This document shows, in pieces, positions 26,187 through 35,626 of a stretch of DNA of 64,000 nucleotides. Within the stretch, counting starts at the first letter, position 1, and every line of letters begins with the position of its first letter. The DNA lies in assembly GCA_964293815.1 (NCBI GenBank), contig CAXYYC010000001.1:124001-188000 (forward strand), read 5' to 3'. The position numbers and the translations under genes were made by a program. The stretch comes from CTSOIL-112 sp964293815. Lineage in GTDB: Bacteria > Pseudomonadota > Gammaproteobacteria > Burkholderiales > Burkholderiaceae. The notes under the pieces were generated by a model that saw nothing but the letters and a program-made list of their open reading frames with translations, was not told the DNA's origin and did not search any database.

Positions 26187-27527
26187 ATGTCACGCACTCG
26201 CACCGCCTTGGCTTTATCCATCGGCCTTATGCTCGCCGCCTGCGGCACCATCGGCACAGCCAACGCCGCGCCAGACACATCCGGTAACGCGACCAGCGCC
26301 TCTGCACCTATGGGCAACAACTATGCTGAACGCACCGACGTACAAAAATTCGTCGAGCAACTGAACGCCAAGTATGACTACCCGAAAGCCGACCTGCTCA
26401 AAGCATTTGCCCAAGCCGAACGCATGGACACCGTATTGCGCCAGCTCGAACGCGACAAACCCGATCCAAATTTCAAGAAAAACTGGACGACTTATCGCTC
26501 ACGCTACATCGAACCCATCCGCATCCGCGCAGGCGTGAATTTCTGGAAAAGCAACGCCGCCACCCTCAGCCGCGCGGCGCGTGAATACGGCGTACCCGAA
26601 TACATCATTGTCGGCATCATCGGCGCGGAAACCATCTACGGTCGTTACATGGGCGACAACAATATTTTTGACGTGCTGACCACGCTCGCATTCGACTACC
26701 CACGCCGTTCCGACGAGTACAAAGAATTCCTCGAAGAATACATCATCCTCACACGCGAAAACAAAATGCCACTGCGCTCGGTCAAAGGCTCCTACGCTGG
26801 CGCGATTGGCATCCCGCAATTCATGCCTGACTCATGGCGTGACTACGGCGTTGACTTTGACAACGACGGCAAAGTTGATCTGCGCAACAGCAACGCCGAT
26901 GCCATCGGCAGCGTGGCCAATTTCCTTAAAACCAAAGGCGGCTGGCAAAAAGGGCTGGACGTCATGTACGCCGTACAATTTGACGGAAAACCCAAAATCG
27001 CCGACGCATTGAAATTACCGATCGAACCGTCCAAAACCATCAGCGAACTCAAAGCCTATGGCATTAGCTCGCCCGAAAGCATTCCTGCGGACGTCAAACT
27101 CTCCTTGATTGACCTGCCGAACGGCGACAATCCGGCGCAATACGTCCTCGGCTCGAAAAACTTCTACGCCATCACGCGCTACAACAAGAGCTATATGTAC
27201 GCCATGTCCGTGTACGAACTCGGCGCGGCGGTGAAAAAATCCTATGATGCGGGCGGCGCCAGCACCACCAAAGCGCCTGCGCCAGCAGCCAAACCGGCGG
27301 CGAAGCCGACTGTAAAACCAGCCGCGCCTGCAACCAAACTAAGCAATACCACAACAGCCAACAATGCGGCCAGCAAAACCGCCGCAAAGCCTTCGGCTAC
27401 GAGCGCAACCAAACCCGCTACCAAAACAGCCGTACCCAAAACGAGTACAAAAAGCACAACCACCGCTGGTAGCAATGCCGCCAAAGGGGTTGATCCGAAG
27501 AAAAAAGTGGTCACACCAAGCAAATAA
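26187..27527 (+). CDS. mltB: Membrane-bound lytic murein transglycosylase B
   Basis: Peptidoglycan-cleaving lipoprotein of 446 residues. The signal peptide ends in a lipobox LAAC (Cys19). The GH103 catalytic domain (about residues 45-340) has GIIGAETIYGRYMGDN with the catalytic Glu, and AIGIPQFMPDSWRDYGVDFDNDGKVDL. It cuts the MurNAc-GlcNAc bond with formation of 1,6-anhydro-MurNAc. Residues from about 350 to 446 form a low-complexity tail of Ala, Lys, Pro and Thr, longer than usual for MltB; it could reach across the periplasm or bind the wall by charge. The gene starts 11 bases after aceK and ends 9 bases before the asparaginase gene. Confidence 0.92.
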   Translation: MSRTRTALALSIGLMLAACGTIGTANAAPDTSGNATSASAPMGNNYAERTDVQKFVEQLNAKYDYPKADLLKAFAQAERMDTVLRQLERDKPDPNFKKNWTTYRSRYIEPIRIRAGVNFWKSNAATLSRAAREYGVPEYIIVGIIGAETIYGRYMGDNNIFDVLTTLAFDYPRRSDEYKEFLEEYIILTRENKMPLRSVKGSYAGAIGIPQFMPDSWRDYGVDFDNDGKVDLRNSNADAIGSVANFLKTKGGWQKGLDVMYAVQFDGKPKIADALKLPIEPSKTISELKAYGISSPESIPADVKLSLIDLPNGDNPAQYVLGSKNFYAITRYNKSYMYAMSVYELGAAVKKSYDAGGASTTKAPAPAAKPAAKPTVKPAAPATKLSNTTTANNAASKTAAKPSATSATKPATKTAVPKTSTKSTTTAGSNAAKGVDPKKKVVTPSK

Positions 27528-27536
27528 GCCCGCGCC

Positions 27537-28607
27537 ATGAGCCAAAACCGCGTCCACATCATCTTCACCGGCGGCACCATCGCCATGCGCACCAACGCGC
27601 ACGGCCAACTGGTACCTGCCAACAACGGCGACGAGCTGATTGCCGCCATTCCGGCGTTAGCGCATACCGCGGCATTGAGCACCCACCAGTTGAGCAATGT
27701 CGCATCGGCGCACCTCACCACCGAGCATTGGCTGCAACTGCGTCAAGCCATCATCACCGCCTGCGCCGATGACGCCATCTGCGGCGTGGTGGTGGTGCAG
27801 GGCACGGACACGCTGGAGGAGACCGCCTTTTTCCTTGATGCCTCGTTGAGCAACGAACAATTGCACGATAAACCCATCGTGCTCACCGGCGCCATGCGCA
27901 GCGCAGACGAAGTTGGCGGCGACGGCGCGGATAATTTGCTGAACGCCGTACTCGTCGCACAAGACGAAGCCGCGCGAGGTCGTGGCGCCATGATCTGCAT
28001 GTACGCGCACATTCACGCCGCGCGTCATGTGCGCAAACTGCATACCACGCGCACTGATGCTTTTGGCTCCTTGGAACACGCCATTTTGGGTGAGGTTCGT
28101 CACAATCCTGCGGACAATACCCGCACCGTTGCATTCCACAGTTCGGCGCAGCGAACGCTACCCAGCATTGCGCTCAACGAGCATTCATCCGCTTTTTACA
28201 GCCAGCCAATCGAACTGCCCAGAGTTGATATAGTGAGCACTCACATTGCTTGTGATGCGCTATTGATCGACACTTGCATTCAAATCGGCTCTGCCGCTAT
28301 TGTGGTCCAAGCACTTGGCGCAGGCAATGTTAATCCGAGCGCCAGCGCGGCCATTGAGCGTGCATTGGCACAAGGCATTGCAGTCATCGTCGCCTCACGC
28401 TCGCCGCTGGGCGAGACCGAACCAGTTTACGGCTACGTTGGTGGCGGGCAGTCACTGCTCAAAATGGGCGCCGTCATGAGCCATGATTTACCGGCGCACA
28501 AAGCGCGGATTTATGCGCAACTGTTGCTCGCACAAGCGGGCGCAACGCTTGCTCCATTGGCCGTTATTCAATCCGGCTTTGATTTACTCAAAAATCCCGC
28601 GCCATAA
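27537..28607 (+). CDS. L-asparaginase
   Basis: Hydrolyses asparagine to aspartate and ammonia. At 356 residues it shows FTGGTIAM with the nucleophile Thr near residue 12, VVVQGTDTLEETAFFLD with the second catalytic Thr-Asp, and KPIVLTGAMRSADEVGGDG. There is no signal peptide, so it is a cytoplasmic enzyme; type I versus type II affinity cannot be told. Thr-Asp-Lys triad completion is expected at VLTGAMR, where the Lys is not obvious. The start overlaps no gene and the TSUP gene follows 6 bases later, suggesting co-transcription. Confidence 0.88.
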   Translation: MSQNRVHIIFTGGTIAMRTNAHGQLVPANNGDELIAAIPALAHTAALSTHQLSNVASAHLTTEHWLQLRQAIITACADDAICGVVVVQGTDTLEETAFFLDASLSNEQLHDKPIVLTGAMRSADEVGGDGADNLLNAVLVAQDEAARGRGAMICMYAHIHAARHVRKLHTTRTDAFGSLEHAILGEVRHNPADNTRTVAFHSSAQRTLPSIALNEHSSAFYSQPIELPRVDIVSTHIACDALLIDTCIQIGSAAIVVQALGAGNVNPSASAAIERALAQGIAVIVASRSPLGETEPVYGYVGGGQSLLKMGAVMSHDLPAHKARIYAQLLLAQAGATLAPLAVIQSGFDLLKNPAP

Positions 28608-28613
28608 TTCCCC

Positions 28614-29411
28614 ATGTCTCCAGATATTATTCAACAGCTATTCTCGCCCGAATTGTTTCTGCTGCTGCCGTTGGCTTTTTTGGCGGGGCTGATTGATTCC
28701 GCTGTTGGTGGTGGCGGATTGATTCAATTGCCGGGGATTTTCTCGATTTATCCAAATCAAGCGCCCACCATCTTACACGGCACCAATAAACTCGCGAGTT
28801 TTTCTGGCACCTCGGTTGCCACATGGCGCTATGCACGGCATGTCAGCCTGCGCTGGTCAATGTTGTTCGGCGCAGTCGTGATGGCGTTGATCTTTTCCTA
28901 TCTCGGTGCAAAAACCATCCCGTATTTACCGAAGGAATATTTGCGCCCGATTATGTTGGTTTTGATGATTTTGATGGTCATCTACACTTTTTATAAAAAA
29001 GATTTGGGACACCTCCATCAACCAAAATTTACAAAAAAGCACGAAATTTTCGCTGGTTTAGCCCTAGGGGTAGGTATAGGCTTCTACGATGGTTTTTTTG
29101 GTCCGGGGACCGGATCATTATTGGCATTTGCATTTGTCAAATGGTTTGGCTTCGATTTTCTCAGCGCCACTGCGCATGCCAAAGTGGTCAACCTCACCAC
29201 CAATTTTGCCGCATTATTATTTTTTGTACCACATGGTTATTTGCTCTGGGGCATCGGTTTGGCGATGGGCGTGGCGAATATTTGTGGCGCACTGGTTGGC
29301 ACGCATGTGGTGACACGTTATGGTTCACCACTCATTCGAAAAATATTGATCGTGGTTTTGTGTGTGACCATCAGTAAATTCGCTTACGATACATTCACGC
29401 CATTCATCTAA
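28614..29411 (+). CDS. TSUP family permease (TauE/SafE)
   Basis: Inner-membrane protein of 265 residues with about eight hydrophobic segments. LAFLAGLIDSAVGGGGLIQLPG is the first TauE/SafE signature; the second repeat has GLALGVGIGFYDGFFGPGTGSLLAFAFV. Members export or import sulfonates, sulfite or other small anions; the substrate is not shown by the context. It lies directly downstream of the asparaginase gene. The parS pair lies just beyond its stop. Confidence 0.9.
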   Translation: MSPDIIQQLFSPELFLLLPLAFLAGLIDSAVGGGGLIQLPGIFSIYPNQAPTILHGTNKLASFSGTSVATWRYARHVSLRWSMLFGAVVMALIFSYLGAKTIPYLPKEYLRPIMLVLMILMVIYTFYKKDLGHLHQPKFTKKHEIFAGLALGVGIGFYDGFFGPGTGSLLAFAFVKWFGFDFLSATAHAKVVNLTTNFAALLFFVPHGYLLWGIGLAMGVANICGALVGTHVVTRYGSPLIRKILIVVLCVTISKFAYDTFTPFI

Positions 29412-29421
29412 AATCCAACAA

Positions 29422-29437
29422 TGTTTCACGTGAAACA
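29422..29437. other. parS centromere site 1
   Basis: TGTTTCACGTGAAACA is a perfect 16-bp palindromic match to the bacterial parS consensus bound by chromosomal ParB. It lies between the TSUP gene and mnmG, about 3.5 kb from parB. Confidence 0.95.
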
Positions 29438-29473
29438 ATCGAAAAAAACCCACCAATTCATCTAAAACCCCGA

Positions 29474-29489
29474 TGTTTCACGTGAAACA
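29474..29489. other. parS centromere site 2
   Basis: A second perfect TGTTTCACGTGAAACA, 52 bases from the first (five helical turns). No other perfect copy was noticed in the window. Confidence 0.95.
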
Positions 29490-29554
29490 TCAATCGGGTA
29501 AAAATCGTTCTGCGTTATAATATCGCCTCAAAGACAAATAACGCATTGAATAAA

Positions 29555-31498
29555 ATGATTTTTTCCAAACATTATGATGTCATCGTCATTGGCGGCGGTC
29601 ACGCAGGAACCGAGGCCGCATTGGCGGCTGCGCGCATTGGCTGTCAAACTTTACTGCTCACCCACAATATCGAAACATTGGGGCAGATGAGCTGCAACCC
29701 GTCTATTGGCGGCATTGGCAAAGGACATCTGGTCAAAGAAGTGGACGCATTGGGCGGGCTAATGGCGCGTGCCGCTGATTTGGGCGGCATACAATTTCGC
29801 ATTCTGAACTCCAGCAAAGGACCCGCCGTACGCGCCACGCGTGCGCAAGCGGATCGAATTTTATACAAACAGGCGGTGCGCAGCACACTGGAAAACCAGA
29901 AAAATTTAGACCTATTTCAGCAAGCCGCCGCAGATTTAGTCGTACAAGGCGATCGCATCAGCGGCGTGATTACTGAGCTGGGGATTCAATTCAATGGCAC
30001 TTGCGTTGTTCTGACCGCAGGCACATTCCTCGGCGGAAAAATTCATGTCGGCTTAGAAAATACCCAAGGTGGCCGCGCAGGTGATCCCGCATCGGTCAAA
30101 CTTTCGGAACGTTTAAAGGAACTCAATCTGGGGCAGGGCAGACTCAAAACCGGCACACCGCCACGCATTGACGGTCGCAGCATTGACTTTAGCCGCATCA
30201 CCGAGCAGCCGGGCGACCTTGATCCCGTACCTGTTTTCTCATTCATGGGGCGAGCCGAACAACATCCGCGCCAAGTACCGTGCTGGATCACACACACCAA
30301 TGAAAAAACCCACGACATTATTCGCAAAGGTTTGGATCGCTCACCGATGTACACCGGCGTGATTGAAGGCGTCGGGCCGCGTTATTGCCCATCGATTGAG
30401 GATAAAATCCATCGCTTTGCCGATAAAAACCAACATCAGATTTTTTTAGAGCCAGAAGGGCTAACCACCCACGAGTTTTACCCAAATGGCATCTCAACCA
30501 GTTTGCCGTTTGATGTTCAGCTTGACTTGGTTCGCTCCATGGTTGGCTTGGAAAATGCCCACATCCTGCGCCCGGGCTACGCCATTGAATACGACTACTT
30601 CGATCCGCGCGGCTTGAAAGCCACATTTGAAACCAAGGCCATACACAATCTCTATTTCGCAGGTCAAATCAACGGAACCACCGGCTACGAAGAAGCCGCG
30701 GCACAAGGTTTACTCGCCGGCACCAATGCTGCACGCCGCGCCCAAGACAAAGAGGAATGGCGCCCGACGCGGCACGAATCCTACCTCGGCGTACTGGTCG
30801 ATGACCTCATCACCAAAGGTGTGTCCGAGCCATATCGCATGTTCACCAGCCGCGCCGAGTACCGCCTGAGCCTACGCGAGGACAATGCCGATGCGCGCCT
30901 GACGCCGATTGGTCGTGAGCTAGGCTTAATCACTGATGAACAATGGGCGTATTTTGAACGCAAGCGCGAAGCCATTGAGCGCGAAAAACAACGCCTAAAA
31001 TCCACTTGGGTGCATCCCAATAATTTTGCAAGCAGTGCGGCAGAACAACTGCTCGGTCAAGCCATCGAGCGCGAATACACATTGGCCGATTTCCTGCGTC
31101 GTCCCAATGTCAATTACGATGCCCTCATGCGCGTGAATGACCCGCGATTCCAACCGGAAAACCCGCTGGATGACGACCCGATTGAAGCAGCCATCATCCG
31201 TGAGCAAGTGGAAATCGACATCAAATACGCTGGTTACATCGAACGGCAAAAAGAAGAAATCAGCAAACATGCCAACCACGAAACCACGCACATTCCTAAA
31301 AACCTGAACTACCAAGAAGTCAAAGGCTTATCAAACGAAGTCAAGAATAAGCTCATCGACCACACACCCGAAACCATCGGACAGGCAGCGCGCATTTCCG
31401 GCGTGACGCCCGCTGCGATTTCACTGCTATTGGTGCATATCAAACGCCTCAATCAAAAGCAGGGCGGACTAAAAGCGAGCGGAGCAAACGATGAATAA
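29555..31498 (+). CDS. mnmG: tRNA uridine-5-carboxymethylaminomethyl modification enzyme MnmG
   Basis: MnmG (GidA) is the FAD subunit that works with MnmE to place a cmnm5 group on the wobble uridine of tRNAs. It has about 647 residues. FAD site VIVIGGGHAGTEAALAAARIG near the N-terminus; MSCNPSIGGIGKGHLVKEVDALGG; GTPPRIDGRSIDF; YAIEYDYFDPRGL; FAGQINGTTGYEEAAAQGLLAG; and a C-terminal helical domain. The ATG at 29555 (MIFSKHYDV) is preferred to a TTG at 29546. The gene overlaps rsmG by 8 bases, the usual coupled mnmG-rsmG-parA-parB order. Confidence 0.97.
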   Translation: MIFSKHYDVIVIGGGHAGTEAALAAARIGCQTLLLTHNIETLGQMSCNPSIGGIGKGHLVKEVDALGGLMARAADLGGIQFRILNSSKGPAVRATRAQADRILYKQAVRSTLENQKNLDLFQQAAADLVVQGDRISGVITELGIQFNGTCVVLTAGTFLGGKIHVGLENTQGGRAGDPASVKLSERLKELNLGQGRLKTGTPPRIDGRSIDFSRITEQPGDLDPVPVFSFMGRAEQHPRQVPCWITHTNEKTHDIIRKGLDRSPMYTGVIEGVGPRYCPSIEDKIHRFADKNQHQIFLEPEGLTTHEFYPNGISTSLPFDVQLDLVRSMVGLENAHILRPGYAIEYDYFDPRGLKATFETKAIHNLYFAGQINGTTGYEEAAAQGLLAGTNAARRAQDKEEWRPTRHESYLGVLVDDLITKGVSEPYRMFTSRAEYRLSLREDNADARLTPIGRELGLITDEQWAYFERKREAIEREKQRLKSTWVHPNNFASSAAEQLLGQAIEREYTLADFLRRPNVNYDALMRVNDPRFQPENPLDDDPIEAAIIREQVEIDIKYAGYIERQKEEISKHANHETTHIPKNLNYQEVKGLSNEVKNKLIDHTPETIGQAARISGVTPAAISLLLVHIKRLNQKQGGLKASGANDE

Positions 31499-32189
31499 AG
31501 CCACATCCACCCGCTTCGACACAGTCAAAGCCCGTGAATTATTGTGCGCCGGTCTTGATGAAATGCCGCTCACAATTAAAGAGGGACAGATTGATTTGCT
31601 CATCGACTATCTGTCGCTGATGGCCAAATGGAACCCCGTATACAACCTCACGGCCATTCGCCAAACCAGCGAAATGGTGAGCGCTCACTTACTGGATTCT
31701 TTAGCGATCATCGAAATGTTTGATCTATGGTTGGAAAAAAAGCCCGAAGCAAAAATCCTCGATGTCGGTACCGGCGGCGGCTTGCCCGGCGTGGTTTTGG
31801 CCATCATGCGCCCGCAGTGGTCATTGACCCTGATTGATCCGGTACACAAAAAAACCGCTTTCTTGCAGCAGGTCAAAACGCAGTTGCAATTGGATCATCT
31901 GACGGTAATCAACGGCAAAGTCGAGGACTTGCCGAGCGAGGCACGATTTGACCTCATCACCAGCCGCGCCTTTTCCAGTTTGGTCAATTTTGTCCAGCTA
32001 TCCGAGCACGTTTTACAGACGGACGGCTGTTTCGCCGCGATGAAGGGCGTGTTCCCAATCGAGGAAATGGATGCCTTGCGTGAAGCTTTTGCCGATCAAT
32101 GGCAGATTGAACCACACGAAATTCGCGTCCCGCAGCTGAACGCCGAGCGACATTTGGTTAAAATCACCCCAATACCCCCCAATCCCTGA
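31491..32189 (+). CDS. rsmG: 16S rRNA (guanine527-N7)-methyltransferase
   Basis: RsmG (GidB) adds a methyl group from S-adenosylmethionine to N7 of G527 in 16S rRNA. 232 residues. The SAM-binding loop is LDVGTGGGLPGVVLAIM near residue 92, followed by LIDPVHKKTAFLQQV and DLITSRAFSSL. Family members sit next to mnmG and parA. The start codon lies inside the mnmG end, suggesting translational coupling. Confidence 0.96.
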   Translation: MNKATSTRFDTVKARELLCAGLDEMPLTIKEGQIDLLIDYLSLMAKWNPVYNLTAIRQTSEMVSAHLLDSLAIIEMFDLWLEKKPEAKILDVGTGGGLPGVVLAIMRPQWSLTLIDPVHKKTAFLQQVKTQLQLDHLTVINGKVEDLPSEARFDLITSRAFSSLVNFVQLSEHVLQTDGCFAAMKGVFPIEEMDALREAFADQWQIEPHEIRVPQLNAERHLVKITPIPPNP

Positions 32190-32209
32190 GCAAAAGAAAA
32201 GGCACAACC

Positions 32210-32974
32210 ATGACCAAAATCTTCTGTGTGGCCAATCAAAAAGGCGGTGTCGGCAAAACCACCACCACCGTCAACCTCGCCGCAGCGCTGGCACAGCTTG
32301 GCCAACGCGTCCTGCTGATTGACCTTGACCCACAAGGCAACGCCACCATGGGCAGCGGCGTGGACAAGCACAGCTTGCCGTCCACCGTCTACCACGTCCT
32401 GCTCGGATTGAAAGAGATTCAAAAAGCCATCATCCAACCACCCGAAATCGGCTACTCACTGCTCGCGGCGAACCGCGATTTGGCGGGCGCCGAGGTCGAG
32501 CTGGTTGACTTTGACCGGCGCGAATACCGTCTGCGCGACGCATTGGCACAGATTGCCGACCAATACGACTACATCCTCATCGACTGCCCACCATCGCTCT
32601 CCATGCTCACGCTCAACGGCCTGTGCAGCGCGCAAGGCGTACTCATCCCGATGCAATGCGAGTATTTTGCGCTTGAAGGCCTGTCCGATTTGGTCAACAC
32701 CATCCGCACCCTGCACAGCAACCTCAACCCCGACCTCGAAATCATCTGCCTACTGCGCGTCATGTTCGACCCGCGCATCACGCTACAACAGCAAGTCGCG
32801 GCACAACTGAAAACCCACTTCGGCGACAAAGTATTCGACACCGTCATCCCGCGCAATGTGCGCCTCGCCGAAGCGCCGAGTTACGGCCTGCCCGGTGTGA
32901 TTTACGACCGCAATTCACGCGGCGCGCAAGCCTACCTCGAATTTGCACAAGAACTGCTCAACAAAAAACTGTAA
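32210..32974 (+). CDS. parA: Chromosome partitioning ATPase ParA
   Basis: ParA/Soj is a Walker-type ATPase that binds DNA nonspecifically and, with ParB-parS, moves the origin regions apart. 254 residues. The deviant Walker A KGGVGKTTTTVNLA is at residues 10-23, LLIDLDPQGNAT follows, and IDCPPSLSMLTLNGL is Walker B. It lies 20 bases after rsmG and 12 bases before parB. The third codon position is C-rich through parA and parB. Confidence 0.97.
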   Translation: MTKIFCVANQKGGVGKTTTTVNLAAALAQLGQRVLLIDLDPQGNATMGSGVDKHSLPSTVYHVLLGLKEIQKAIIQPPEIGYSLLAANRDLAGAEVELVDFDRREYRLRDALAQIADQYDYILIDCPPSLSMLTLNGLCSAQGVLIPMQCEYFALEGLSDLVNTIRTLHSNLNPDLEIICLLRVMFDPRITLQQQVAAQLKTHFGDKVFDTVIPRNVRLAEAPSYGLPGVIYDRNSRGAQAYLEFAQELLNKKL

Positions 32975-32986
32975 ACGGAACCCATC

Positions 32987-33907
32987 ATGGCAAGCAAACC
33001 CAAAAAAGGCGGCCTCGGTCGCGGACTCGACGTCCTCATCGGCGCATCACACCAAATGAACGTGCAACACGCCGCCGAACTCAGCGACGCCCAAGCCAAC
33101 AGCAATCCCGCCGGACAACTCACTATGCTTGCGCGCAAACAGATCCAAGCAGGTAAATACCAACCGCGCACCCACATGGACGAAACCGCGCTCAACGAAC
33201 TGGCCGAATCCATCAAACAACAAGGCCTGATGCAACCCATCATCGTGCGCCCCATCAGCGAAGGGCGCTACGAAATCATCGCCGGTGAACGTCGCTACCG
33301 CGCCGCCGGAATCGCAGGACTCGACGAAGTCCCCGTACTCATCAAAGACGTCGACGACAAAAACGCACTCTCACTCGCCCTGATCGAAAACATCCAGCGC
33401 GAAGACCTCAACCCACTCGAAGAAGCCCAAGGTCTGCAACGCCTCATCCGCGAATTCGACTACACCCACGAAACCTGCGCCCAAGCCATTGGTCGCTCAC
33501 GCAGCGCCGTCTCCAACCTCCTGCGCCTGCTCAACCTCGCCCAACCCGTACAAACCATGCTGCTGGCAGGCGACATCGAAATGGGGCACGCCCGCTCGCT
33601 CCTCTCACTGGATGCCGCCCAACAAATCATGCTCGCGCAAGAAATCACCAACCGCCGCTTAACCGTACGCGATACCGAAAAACGCGTCAATGAAATGCTT
33701 AAAGGCGAAGTGGGCGCTCACACCAAAAAAACCAAAATCATCTCCGGCGACATCATCCACCTGCAAGAAACCCTCTCCGACAACCTCGGCGCACAGGTTG
33801 AAATTAAAATGGGCGCAAAAAATAAAGGCAAACTCGTCATACAATTTGCCAATTTGGATGTGCTGGATGGGATCATTGCCAAGATGACAACGGGCGGAGC
33901 GGAATAA
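32987..33907 (+). CDS. parB: Chromosome partitioning CTPase/parS-binding protein ParB
   Basis: ParB (Spo0J) loads on parS, spreads as a CTP-dependent clamp and recruits ParA and SMC. 306 residues: an N-terminal ParA-stimulating stretch PKKGGLGRGLDVLIG, the CTP-binding ParB/Srx domain with YQPRTHMDE, RYEIIAGERRYRAAG and LIENIQREDLNPLEEA, the central HTH (THETCAQAIGRSRSAVSNLLRLL), and a C-terminal dimer domain. Its target sites are at 29422 and 29474. A hairpin GGGTTG-TTCG-CAACCC at 33944-33959 follows the gene without a U tract. Confidence 0.97.
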   Translation: MASKPKKGGLGRGLDVLIGASHQMNVQHAAELSDAQANSNPAGQLTMLARKQIQAGKYQPRTHMDETALNELAESIKQQGLMQPIIVRPISEGRYEIIAGERRYRAAGIAGLDEVPVLIKDVDDKNALSLALIENIQREDLNPLEEAQGLQRLIREFDYTHETCAQAIGRSRSAVSNLLRLLNLAQPVQTMLLAGDIEMGHARSLLSLDAAQQIMLAQEITNRRLTVRDTEKRVNEMLKGEVGAHTKKTKIISGDIIHLQETLSDNLGAQVEIKMGAKNKGKLVIQFANLDVLDGIIAKMTTGGAE

Positions 33908-34000
33908 ACCCACTGCAAAAGCGAGCGTAAAACAAAGAGGTTGGGGTTGTTCGCAACCCTACTCACCCAAACCGATGCACTCGCTTTAATATACATATTG

Positions 34001-34297
34001 TTACCACAGCCGAGCCACAAGTCGATAAATGAGATATGCCACGATAATAGCCCAAGGCAAAATCAAAAAGGCCACACCCATAAGTACGCCATCAAATAAT
34101 TGAGCAATACTCTGTCCAATATGCGGAGCAAATCCTTTCAGCAGATTTTGTATTAATAGACGAGTCATTTCTGAAAATGACCCGACAAATTGTTGAAACT
34201 GCACATCCATCCAAGAAGCGAGCCAAAACAAAGGGATCAACAGCACGGCACAAAAAATGCCCAGCCAGATGAGAAACTGACCAAAATATCTTTTCAT
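34001..34297 (-). CDS. Small membrane protein, unknown function
   Basis: A 98-residue protein, not recognised. Two membrane segments (about FLIWLGIFCAVLLIPLFWLA and GVAFLILPWAIIVAYLIYRL) flank an amphipathic region. GGAG lies 9 bases before the ATG at 34297, which supports a real gene. It converges on parB and follows the AHSA1-type gene. Confidence 0.55.
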   Translation of the reverse strand: MKRYFGQFLIWLGIFCAVLLIPLFWLASWMDVQFQQFVGSFSEMTRLLIQNLLKGFAPHIGQSIAQLFDGVLMGVAFLILPWAIIVAYLIYRLVARLW

Positions 34298-34356
34298 TAT
34301 TTTTATCTCCAAGCACATAAGTTAAATGGTCATATTCACGCAATGATGCCCTGCTA

Positions 34357-34800
34357 TTAACCAACCTGCGCTTCAACCAACTGCGCCAAAAGCAACAGCG
34401 ACTCTTGCCAACCCAAATAACACGCTTCAAGCGGAATAGACCCGGGTATGCCTTCTTGAGTGACGTGAAGCTCCGTACCGACAGCAACCGATTTTAGGCT
34501 GATGGTGGTTTGCATTTCACCGGACAAATTAGGATCATCAAAGCGATCCGTGTACTTCAAACGTTCGTTTTCGATTAGTTCAATGTATTCACCGCCAAAA
34601 GAGTGGCTTTGACCGGTTGATAAATGGGTGAAATACATTTTATGCGAACCACCGACAACAGGGTTCAATTCCAAAACCCGCCCGACAAAGCCATGTGGTG
34701 GCAACCATTTCGCCAGCGCATCAGCATTGGTAAAGGCTTTATAAATACACTCTGGCGATGCTTTTATCACACGGTGTAGTTTAACTGTTCCTGTCGACAT
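34357..34800 (-). CDS. SRPBCC/AHSA1-domain protein
   Basis: A 147-residue START-like (AHA1) fold protein. Seen: VIKASPECIYKAFTNADALAKWLPPHGF, GGSHKMYFTH, and the C-terminal GWQESLLLLAQLVE. The W-x-P-P and GWxxSLxxL motifs mark the 'activator of Hsp90 ATPase homologue 1-like' family, commonly lipid- or ligand-binding proteins without an assigned role in bacteria. The neighbours do not indicate a pathway. Confidence 0.85.
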   Translation of the reverse strand: MSTGTVKLHRVIKASPECIYKAFTNADALAKWLPPHGFVGRVLELNPVVGGSHKMYFTHLSTGQSHSFGGEYIELIENERLKYTDRFDDPNLSGEMQTTISLKSVAVGTELHVTQEGIPGSIPLEACYLGWQESLLLLAQLVEAQVG

Positions 34801-35014
34801 GACGACCTCCGATATAACCGTTTATTGTCAAATAACACCCGACCATTTGCTTTTTAAAAACCAATACGACTTCACTCGTTCATTCATCTTGTCCAAACAA
34901 ATCATGGGACGGATGCTACTCTTTCCAATCAATCCATGTCAACTTTAAGGAGGCAGATCAGAAGGAGAATCGTTTATAATTCGCAGCAAATAAATGACTC
35001 TTTTCTAAAAACTT

Positions 35015-35620
35015 ATGTCCAAACCCGAACTCTATTTTGTCACCGATATCGAAACCGACGGCCCGATTCCCGGGCCGCATTCGATGCTGTCCTTTGCTTG
35101 TGTTGCGGTGAATGCGGCGGGTGAGACGCTCGGTGAATTTTCTGTAAATTTAGAGACTTTGCCCGATGCACAAGCGCATCCGATCACAGCGGCGTTTTGG
35201 CGCAGTGAGCCGCAGGCGTGGACGGCGTGTCGGGAAAATCCGATTGCGCCGGAGCAGGCGATGAAGGATTATGTGAAATGGATTACGCAGTTATGCGCCC
35301 ATCACAGCGCACCGGTGTTTGTCGGTTTTCCGGCGGGCTTTGATTTCACCTTTGTATTTTGGTATTTACAAAAATTCACCGGCGGTTCACCGTTTTCATG
35401 GTCAGCGTTGGATATGAAAACCTTCGGCATGGCGTTGAGCGGTTTACCCTTCAAACAGAGCATCAAACCGCGCCTACCGCAAGAATGGCTACCGGAGCAT
35501 TTGCCGCACACGCATATTGCGCTGGACGACGCACGCGAACAAGCACACATTTTCGCGAGTATGTTGCGCGTGTGGCAAGGGCAGCACGCCAATGGTAATG
35601 GCAAGCTCACTGCCCAATAA
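35015..35620 (+). CDS. DnaQ-like 3'-5' exonuclease/exoribonuclease
   Basis: A 201-residue DEDD-family nuclease. The first acidic pair is in YFVTDIETDGP, the second Asp is in GFPAGFDFTFVFWYL, and the last His-Asp are in HTHIALDDAREQAHIF, giving the DEDDh set. It resembles single-domain 3'-5' exoribonucleases (Rv2179c-like) more than the DnaQ proofreading subunit, lacking the C-terminal polymerase-binding tail. The substrate (RNA or DNA) is inferred only. It converges with cdd, 6 bases apart. Confidence 0.8.
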   Translation: MSKPELYFVTDIETDGPIPGPHSMLSFACVAVNAAGETLGEFSVNLETLPDAQAHPITAAFWRSEPQAWTACRENPIAPEQAMKDYVKWITQLCAHHSAPVFVGFPAGFDFTFVFWYLQKFTGGSPFSWSALDMKTFGMALSGLPFKQSIKPRLPQEWLPEHLPHTHIALDDAREQAHIFASMLRVWQGQHANGNGKLTAQ

Positions 35621-35626
35621 GCTTAA

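Noticed and set aside
31491..33907. Recent transfer of rsmG-parA-parB because of C-rich codon use
   Set aside because: The gene order and products are ancestral housekeeping functions; gene-to-gene differences in third-base use occur across the whole window.
33944..33959. Terminator after parB
   Set aside because: GGGTTG-TTCG-CAACCC is a good stem but no U tract follows on the plus strand, so termination is not supported.
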